Positions 30,601 through 35,717 of a stretch of DNA of 35,717 bases are shown here, in pieces (position 1 is the stretch's first letter; every line of letters begins with the position of its first letter). The DNA is taken from contig JAJRYY010000077.1 of assembly GCA_024275565.1 (NCBI GenBank), positions 1 to 35,717 on the forward strand, read 5' to 3'. The notes beneath the pieces are model-generated. The model was not told the origin of the DNA. It did not search any database and was given only the letters and a program-made list of their open reading frames with translations. The translations under genes were made by a program, and so were the position numbers. The stretch is from Planctomycetota bacterium (GTDB lineage Bacteria > Planctomycetota > Phycisphaerae > UBA1845).

Positions 30601-33600
30601 ACGTCAGGTCGCCGTTACTGATCTGGGTCGGTGTAATCGTGTCGCCAGCATTGATCGCGACGCCGTTGAGCTGGAGCGTACCACCCGACGGCAGCGTGTC
30701 GATGCGGTAGTTCTCGATTGAATCCCCAATGTCGATCTCTGTACCTGTCAGCGTTATCGAGGTAGCTGAGTCATCTTCAGTGATGGTTATGTTTCCGGCG
30801 TTGGCAGTGGCCGCGTCGTTGACAGCGTTCACGTTAATCGAAAACGTTGCAGAGGATGCCGACCATGTATCCCCGTCGTTGACACTGAAGTCAAAGTTCG
30901 TAGAACCGTACCAGTTTGCATCCGGTTCGAACGTCAGGTTGCTGTTGTTCATTTGCGCCTGTGTGATCGTATCGCCAGCGTTTACCGCAACGCCATTGAG
31001 CTTCAACGTCCCGTTGGTCGGTAGCGAATCCACACGGTAGGTCTCGATCGAATCCCCAGCGTCGATATCCGTACCTGAGAGAGTAACCACCGATCCGGAC
31101 GCATCTTCGTTGATCGTCAGGCTGCCGGTGTCTGCCGTTGCAGCGTCGTTGACTGCAGTGACATTGATTCTGAATGTGCCCGGTGATGCAGACCAGGATT
31201 CGCCGTCTCCTGCGCTAAACGAGAAAGTTGTGGCACCGTTGTAGTTCGCGTTTGGCGTGAACGTCAGGTCACCGTTGCTGATCTGAGTCGGTGTAATCGT
31301 GTCGCCAGCGTTGACCGCGACGCCGTTGAGCTGGAGCGTACCACCCGACGGCAGTGTGTCGATGCGGTAGTTCTCGATTGCATCTCCTGCGTCGATCTCC
31401 GTACCTGCAAGCGTTATCGAGGTAGCTGAAGCATCTTCAGCGACTGTAATGCTTCCGTAGTTGGCTGTGGCTGCATCGTTGACCGGTGTGATGGTTAATT
31501 GTACCTGCCCGGTAGCTGTACCACCGTTTCCGTCAACGATGTCGTATGTGAAGCTATCTGATCCGTTGTAATTTGCGTTGGGGGTGTAGGTAAATGTGCC
31601 GTCGTTGTTGTACACCACCGAGCCATTTGACGGCTGCGTGAACCCTGTGATGAACTGTGTGTCGTTGTCGAGATCGGTGTCGTTGAGCAGCACGTTTCCG
31701 GTGGTGACTGGTGTGTCCTCATCATGGGTGATGTTGTCAGTAACCGCGACCGGAGTATCGTTTACAGAGGCGACGGATATGTTTACGGTGGCTGTGTCCC
31801 CACCGCCATTACCGTCATCGACCGTATAGGTGAAGCTGTCGCTGCCAAAGTAGTTGGCATCTGGGGTGTAGGTGAATGTCCCGTCGCCATTGTACACAAC
31901 TGTTCCATTCGTTGGCTGTGTAAACGAACCAACTGATAACGTATCCGGATCGACATCTGTATCGTTAGCAAGCACATTTCCGGTTGTGACAGGCGTATCT
32001 TCGTTGGTGGTCACGTTATCTTCGAATGCTATGGTGTCATCGTTGACAGGATTGACCGTCAGATTGTATGTGGCCGTGACGGATGTGCCCTGGCCGTCGC
32101 CAATGGTGTAGGTAAATGAGTCGCTTCCGAAGTAGTCCTTGTTTGGACGGTAGGTGAATGTACCGTCACCATTGTACTCCACTGATCCATTGGCCGGTTT
32201 GGTGAAGTCCTGTACAGACAACGTGTCGCCCTCAGGGTCCGTATCATTGGACAGCACGTTGCCGGTTGTAAATACCGTGTCTTCGTTCAAAGTTCCGGAG
32301 TCATCGACTGCAACCGGTGCATCGTTGACAGCGTTGACGTTGATGGTGACCGTGCTGGTATCTGTCCCTCCGTTACCGTCAGAGAGCGTATAGGTGAAAG
32401 TGTCGGTCCCGTTGAAGTTGGCGGTGGGCGTGTAGGTGAACGTGCCGTCGCCATTGTTCACAACCGTACCATTGGTCGCCTGCGTGAAACTGTCGAGCGT
32501 CAAGGTGTCATTCTCGACATCCACGCCAGCTGAGATCACGTTGCCGGTGGTGACAGCCGAGTCTTCATTCGTGGACAGAGTGCTGTTGTTGGTCAACGGA
32601 GCATCATTGACCGCTGCAACCGAAATCGTCACAGATGCAGTTGTGGTATTTCCCTCGCCATCGCTCAGCGTATATGTAAATGTGTCAGTTCCGTTGAAGT
32701 TGGCATTGGGAGTGTATGTGAAAGTACCGTCATCATTGTACGTCAGAGAACCATTCGAAGGCTGAGAGTAGTTGTGCATGACCAGATTGTCGCCTTCGGC
32801 ATCTGAATCGTTGGCCAATACGTTGCCTGTGGTCAGTTGTGTGTCTTCGTTGGTGCTGTAGTAGTCGTCGGTGGTAGTCGGGGCGTCGTTGACGGCTGTG
32901 ACGGTGACGTTGACAGTCGCTGTATCGGTTCCGCCATTACCGTCATCAACCGTATAGGTGAAGGAATCTGTCCCGTTGAAGTTGCTGTTTGGCGTGTATG
33001 TGAAGGTTCCATCGCCGTTGTTTACTACTGTACCGTTTGCACCTTGCGTGAAACCTGTGATGCTCAGCGTATCGCTGTCGCCATCGGTATCGTTGGAAAG
33101 AACGTTGCCAGTCGTGACGGGCGTATCTTCTGCAGTCGTTGCTGTGTCATTCACGGCATCTGGTATAGCGTTGCTCGGCGCGTTCACCGTGATGGTGACT
33201 GTCGCGGTGTCGGTTCCACCATTGCCATCATCGACGGTATAGGTAAACGTGTCAGTTCCTGTATAGTCGTTGTCAGGCGTGTAGGTGAATGTTCCATCGC
33301 CATTGTCGACGACCGTACCGTTTGCACCCTGCGTGAACCCAGTGATGCTCAGCGTATCGTTCTCGGCGTCTGTATCGTTGGTCAAGACATTTCCGGTTGT
33401 GACCGCCGTATTCTGAGTTGTCGATGCTGCATCGTTATTTGCATCCGGTGCAGCATTGGCAGCCGCATCGACCGTCACCGTCACGGTCGCGGTCCTGGTT
33501 CCACTATTTCCATCATCAACCGTATAGGTAAACGTGTCAGTACCGCTGAAGTTTGCGTTTGGTGTGTAGGTAAACGTTCCGTCACCGTTGTTGACAACCC

Positions 33601-35717
33601 CACCATTCGACCCCTGTGTGAATCCCGTGATACTCAGCGCATCACCATCAACATCCGTATCGTTTGCGAGCACATTGCCCGTAGTGACAGCCGCATTCTC
33701 GTTGGTGGCATAAGCGTCATCCACCGCGTCGGGGGTGTCGTTGATAGAATTTACGGTCAATGACACTGTGGCGGTGGACGTAAGACCGTGTCCATCGGTG
33801 ACGGTATAAGTAAATGAATCAGCCCCATTGTAGTTGGAGTTTGGTGTATAGGTAAAAGTTCCGTCACCGTTGTACGCCACCGTCCCATTTGACGGCTGGG
33901 TGAAATTGTAAATTGCCAGTGTATCGCCGTCGACGTCCGTATCGTTGGCCAGGACGTTGCCGGTTGTCACCGCGGAGTCTTCGTTGGTGGAGTACGAGTC
34001 CGCAACCGGAGTCGCTGCGTCGTTCACGGCGCTCACGCTGATGTTGATGGTGCCCGTGGCGGTTCCACCATTACCGTCGCTGATCGAATAGTTGAAACTA
34101 TCGGACCCATTAAAGTTGGCGTTGGGCGTGTACGTAAAGGTTCCGTCACCGTTATCGACCACAGTGCCGTTGCTCGGCTGGGTGAAGCTGGTGAGGCTTA
34201 CCGTGTCTCCGTCGATGTCGCTGTCATTATTCAGAAAACCACTGACCACGACGGAATTGTCTTCGCTGGTACTCGCAGAATCACTGTTGGCGACCGGGCC
34301 ATCGTTCACAGCGTTGACGGTGATATTGACTGTTCCGGTGTCCGTACCACCATTTCCATCGGTGATCGTATAAGTAAATGAATCAGCCCCATTGTAGTTG
34401 GAGTTTGGCGTATAGGTAAAAGTTCCGTCACCGTTGTACGCCACCGTCCCATTTGACGGTTGGGTGAAATTGTAAATTGCCAATGTATCGCCGTCGACGT
34501 CCGTATCGTTACCCAGGATACCGTTAATCGTAAGCGGCGAGTCTTCATTGGTGGAGAAAGTGTCATCCGTGGCATCTGGTGCATCATTCACCGGGTTTAC
34601 GCGGATAAACACCGTCGCGGTACTGGTTCCGCCATTTCCGTCTGACACCGTATAGGTAAAACTGTCCGCAGAATCAACTTCTCCATTGAAGTTCAGGCTT
34701 GGAGTGTATGAAAATGTCCCGTCGCCGTTGTACACCACGGAGCCATTGCTTGGCTGTGTGAAACTATCGACCGTCAAAGTGTCCCCGTCGATATCCGTGT
34801 CGTTGGCTAAAACATTGCCAGTGGTCACCACGCTATCTTCGTTCAAATACACCTGATCCTTCTCGGCCTCAGGACCATCGTTCACAGCGTTCACGGTGAT
34901 ATTGACCGTCGCCGTTCCTGTCAGACCTTTGCCGTCCCCTACCGTGTAGGTGAACGAATCTGCTCCGTTGTAATTTCCGTCTGGCGTATAGGTGAACGTG
35001 CCATCACCGTTGTACGCCACAGTACCGTTAGTCGGCTGCGTAAAGGAGTAGACTGCGATGGTATCGCCATCGTACTCATTGTCGTTCGCCAGCAGATTGC
35101 CCGTCGTCACCGACGAGTCCTCATTGGTGACCACTACATCATCAACAGGGTCTGGCGCGTCAGCCACAGCAGCCACACTAATGTTAAATGTCGCAGTAGT
35201 GTCAGACCACGCTTCACCGTCACTTGAACTGAAGGTGAAACTGGTCGAACCGTTCCAGTGGGCGTTTGGCTGGAACACCAGATCGTTGTTGTCGATCTCA
35301 GCCTGGGTGACAATGTCGCCAGCGTTAAGCGTGACACCGTTGAGAGTCAGCGTTCCATTGGCCGGCAGCGTGTCGATGCGATACTGCTCCACCGCATCGC
35401 CAGCATCAATATCAGCACCACTGAAGCTGATGGCCGCCGTATTATCTTCATTGATTGAGATACTTCCCGCATTGACTGTCGGGGCATCGTTGACCGCGTT
35501 CACCGTGATATCAAACGTCGCGGGCGTTGCGGACCAGTCATCGCCATCGTTGGCGCTGAAGGTGAAACTTGTCGAGCCGTTGTAATCTGCACCCGGTGTA
35601 AATTTGAGATCACCCGAATCGATCTGCGCCTGCGTGACAGTATCGCCAGCGCTGACCGCATTTCCATTGAGCGTCAGGCTACCGTTGGCAGGGAGCGTAT
35701 CCACCCGATAGCTGGTC
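27662..35717 (-). CDS. Giant tandem cadherin-like/tandem-95 surface protein (N-terminus outside window)
   Basis: The frame is open from the window edge to a stop at 27662, giving more than 2,680 residues. The gene's start lies beyond the window. Two repeat classes occur. Type A (about 109-110 residues) has IDTLPxxGTLxLNGVxxNAGDTIT. Type B (about 94 residues) has TTGNVLANDTDxDGD, FTQPSNGTVxYNGDGTFTYT and DSFTYTVxDGNGGT. From the visible N-side the order is A (one partial, one full), thirteen B, six A, three B. A 326-residue Pro/Thr/Glu-rich acidic tail then ends in a short hydrophobic stretch (GGYFALLWGLVRGLG) and a basic end. The Asp-rich loops predict calcium binding. It is probably a cell-surface adhesin exported by the genes that follow (inference). 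Confidence 0.92.
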   Translation of the reverse strand, partial: TSYRVDTLPANGSLTLNGNAVSAGDTVTQAQIDSGDLKFTPGADYNGSTSFTFSANDGDDWSATPATFDITVNAVNDAPTVNAGSISINEDNTAAISFSGADIDAGDAVEQYRIDTLPANGTLTLNGVTLNAGDIVTQAEIDNNDLVFQPNAHWNGSTSFTFSSSDGEAWSDTTATFNISVAAVADAPDPVDDVVVTNEDSSVTTGNLLANDNEYDGDTIAVYSFTQPTNGTVAYNGDGTFTYTPDGNYNGADSFTYTVGDGKGLTGTATVNITVNAVNDGPEAEKDQVYLNEDSVVTTGNVLANDTDIDGDTLTVDSFTQPSNGSVVYNGDGTFSYTPSLNFNGEVDSADSFTYTVSDGNGGTSTATVFIRVNPVNDAPDATDDTFSTNEDSPLTINGILGNDTDVDGDTLAIYNFTQPSNGTVAYNGDGTFTYTPNSNYNGADSFTYTITDGNGGTDTGTVNITVNAVNDGPVANSDSASTSEDNSVVVSGFLNNDSDIDGDTVSLTSFTQPSNGTVVDNGDGTFTYTPNANFNGSDSFNYSISDGNGGTATGTINISVSAVNDAATPVADSYSTNEDSAVTTGNVLANDTDVDGDTLAIYNFTQPSNGTVAYNGDGTFTYTPNSNYNGADSFTYTVTDGHGLTSTATVSLTVNSINDTPDAVDDAYATNENAAVTTGNVLANDTDVDGDALSITGFTQGSNGGVVNNGDGTFTYTPNANFSGTDTFTYTVDDGNSGTRTATVTVTVDAAANAAPDANNDAASTTQNTAVTTGNVLTNDTDAENDTLSITGFTQGANGTVVDNGDGTFTYTPDNDYTGTDTFTYTVDDGNGGTDTATVTITVNAPSNAIPDAVNDTATTAEDTPVTTGNVLSNDTDGDSDTLSITGFTQGANGTVVNNGDGTFTYTPNSNFNGTDSFTYTVDDGNGGTDTATVNVTVTAVNDAPTTTDDYYSTNEDTQLTTGNVLANDSDAEGDNLVMHNYSQPSNGSLTYNDDGTFTYTPNANFNGTDTFTYTLSDGEGNTTTASVTISVAAVNDAPLTNNSTLSTNEDSAVTTGNVISAGVDVENDTLTLDSFTQATNGTVVNNGDGTFTYTPTANFNGTDTFTYTLSDGNGGTDTSTVTINVNAVNDAPVAVDDSGTLNEDTVFTTGNVLSNDTDPEGDTLSVQDFTKPANGSVEYNGDGTFTYRPNKDYFGSDSFTYTIGDGQGTSVTATYNLTVNPVNDDTIAFEDNVTTNEDTPVTTGNVLANDTDVDPDTLSVGSFTQPTNGTVVYNGDGTFTYTPDANYFGSDSFTYTVDDGNGGGDTATVNISVASVNDTPVAVTDNITHDEDTPVTTGNVLLNDTDLDNDTQFITGFTQPSNGSVVYNNDGTFTYTPNANYNGSDSFTYDIVDGNGGTATGQVQLTITPVNDAATANYGSITVAEDASATSITLAGTEIDAGDAIENYRIDTLPSGGTLQLNGVAVNAGDTITPTQISNGDLTFTPNANYNGATTFSFSAGDGESWSASPGTFRINVTAVNDAATADTGSLTINEDASGSVVTLSGTDIDAGDSIETYRVDSLPTNGTLKLNGVAVNAGDTITQAQMNNSNLTFEPDANWYGSTNFDFSVNDGDTWSASSATFSINVNAVNDAATANAGNITITEDDSATSITLTGTEIDIGDSIENYRIDTLPSGGTLQLNGVAINAGDTITPTQISNGDLTFTPNANYAGTTSFTFSAGDGESWSTTPATFSVNVTAVNDAATADTGSMTINEDASGSVVTLTGTEIDAGDNIELYRVDSLPANGTLKLNGVAVNAGDTITQTQMNNSDLTFEPDANWHGSTNFDFSVNDGDIWSASSATFSINVNAVNDAATANAGNITITEDDSATSITLTGTEIDIGDSIENYRIDTLPSGGTLQLNGVAINAGDTITPTQISNGDLTFTPNANYNGTTSFTFSAGDGESWSTTPATFSVNVTAVNDAATADTGSLTINEDASGSVVTLTGTEIDAGDNIELYRVDSLPANGTLKLNGVAVNAGDTITQTQMNNSDLTFEPDSNWYGSTNFEFSVNDGDAWSTSSATFSINVDAVNDGPVATNDSMTTVEEIAITTDNVLANDTDTEGDTLSITGFTQGSNGTVVNNGDGTFTYTPNADFIGNDSFTYTVDDGNGGTDTATVNVTVDIANLGPAATNDAVGTTADQAVTTGNVLANDSDPDGDTLGIQSFTQANNGIVVNNNDGTFTYTPNDGFVGNDSFTYTIEDGKGGTDTATINVTVNEANDDTLTPPPNEAPVTTDDNVATTEDVPVTTQNVLANDADPEGETLEVSNFTQATNGTVTHNGDGTFTYTPNAGFVGSDSFTYTASDPSGDASTGTVWITVNEDTSASLVDVVEPPADPITDEVGEVVDATESTPVDPPPITSPGVNGPITPPGVDVPRTPTTPDTVDIQPESLVIDAPGAEINTPPPATDNVIVQTNPEVPVPPIGDVTTLELVTTDTTQDTPATTDAEETEEAVIWDGMEDLEVLDPQEDFKDSVEDDAPAPIDASLPDIDVFAAVSGTNYPSVEIETEEIETEFTTKDFDILQAGQPNVPKNFTTGDFHTLYQTVQPENDEGLVISDLADLPEWDFGMTGKPIESEAYSLADGPALTDAEASRNEEAPQEAGATSPGGYFALLWGLVRGLGRPENQTSGDRLPDEKQIKGRR
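28640..29503 (-). repeat. Type B domain block, three copies
   Basis: This block encodes three type B (tandem-95) domains, which lie between the type A block and the disordered C-terminal tail. They are more diverged at the DNA level than the type A copies, and a short Pro-rich insert (TLTPPPN) separates the last two. Confidence 0.75.
29504..31483 (-). repeat. Type A domain array, 6 x 330 bp, arranged as 660-bp dimers
   Basis: Six units of exactly 330 bp start at 29504, 29834, 30164, 30494, 30824 and 31154. Odd and even units form two alternating subtypes, so the true period is 660 bp. Units 29834-30163 and 30494-30823 encode proteins that differ by one residue (YNGTT versus YAGTT). Units 29504-29833 and 30164-30493 are also closely similar. 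Recent dimer duplication or gene conversion is implied. Confidence 0.9.
31484..35167 (-). repeat. Type B domain block, thirteen copies
   Basis: Thirteen type B (tandem-95) domains of about 94-98 residues, each with TTGNVLxNDTD and NGDGTFTYTPN. The second copy carries a four-residue insertion (EVDS) before ADSFTYT. Copies 3 and 5 share a 143-bp near-identical tract. Confidence 0.85.
35168..35717 (-). repeat. Type A domains at the visible N-side, one full and one partial
   Basis: The full unit is at 35168-35494 (109 residues) and the partial unit runs to the window edge. They are distinct in sequence from the central type A array and so are not part of the recent 660-bp expansion. Confidence 0.75.

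Noticed and set aside
29504-31483. A CRISPR-like array suggested by regular spacing
   Set aside because: Units are 330 bp, entirely coding, with no short conserved repeat separated by variable spacers. They are protein domain repeats.
32837-33763. A 308-codon plus-strand ORF rich in Cys, Gly and Arg
   Set aside because: It is the reverse complement of the repetitive type B domains. Its apparent repeats simply mirror the sense repeats.

Overview
The window most likely comes from a member of the Planctomycetota, probably Phycisphaerae-like. This is inferred from gene content and not from a marker gene. The supporting signs are an ECF sigma factor coupled to a very large Ser/Thr kinase with TPRs, secreted proteins with GACCLPxGxC cysteine motifs and dockerin-like repeats, a giant tandem-repeat surface protein, and dispersed copies of a long palindrome with a GAGCCGTGACCGTAAGGGAGCGG core.

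Layout. 1-471: a probable transposase 3' remnant and an orphan ORF. 631-2913 (+): a glycosyltransferase 4 fused to a C-terminal helical-barrel-like domain. 5477-2974 (-): a three-gene group of DUF1844 protein, rhomboid protease with TPRs, and D-amino-acid aminotransferase. 7320-5680 (-): a BshC-like protein flanked on both sides by copies of the palindrome. 8283-7501 (-): a GT2 glycosyltransferase, divergent from a TPR lipoprotein at 8547-9626 (+). 9928-11130 (+): a divergent thiolase, convergent with PEP carboxylase at 14089-11393 (-). 17838-14432 (-): ECF sigma factor and kinase overlapping as TAATG. 18109-21620 (+): two secreted proteins, one with a tail-fibre-like architecture and one with dockerin-like and cohesin-like regions.

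21739-35717 (-): the most striking region. A giant cadherin-like/tandem-95 surface protein, whose N-terminus lies outside the window, is followed on the same strand by a periplasmic adaptor, a PilZ protein, a GAF-HlyD membrane protein, an M50 peptidase-HlyD fusion and a small unknown protein. The last junctions overlap by 4 nt and 1 nt. I read this as a dedicated export or surface-display system for the giant protein, with a possible c-di-GMP input. No ABC ATPase or TolC-like gene is visible in the window. This role is an inference from gene content and order.

The intergenic stretches between about 2.9 and 11.4 kb are unusually rich in short local tandem duplications, with units of 14, 18, 20, 23, 25 and 32 bp in 2-3 copies. 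The giant gene contains a 2 x 330-bp higher-order repeat and a near-identical 143-bp tract shared by non-adjacent repeats, which suggests ongoing duplication or gene conversion. No tRNA, rRNA or CRISPR array was recognised.
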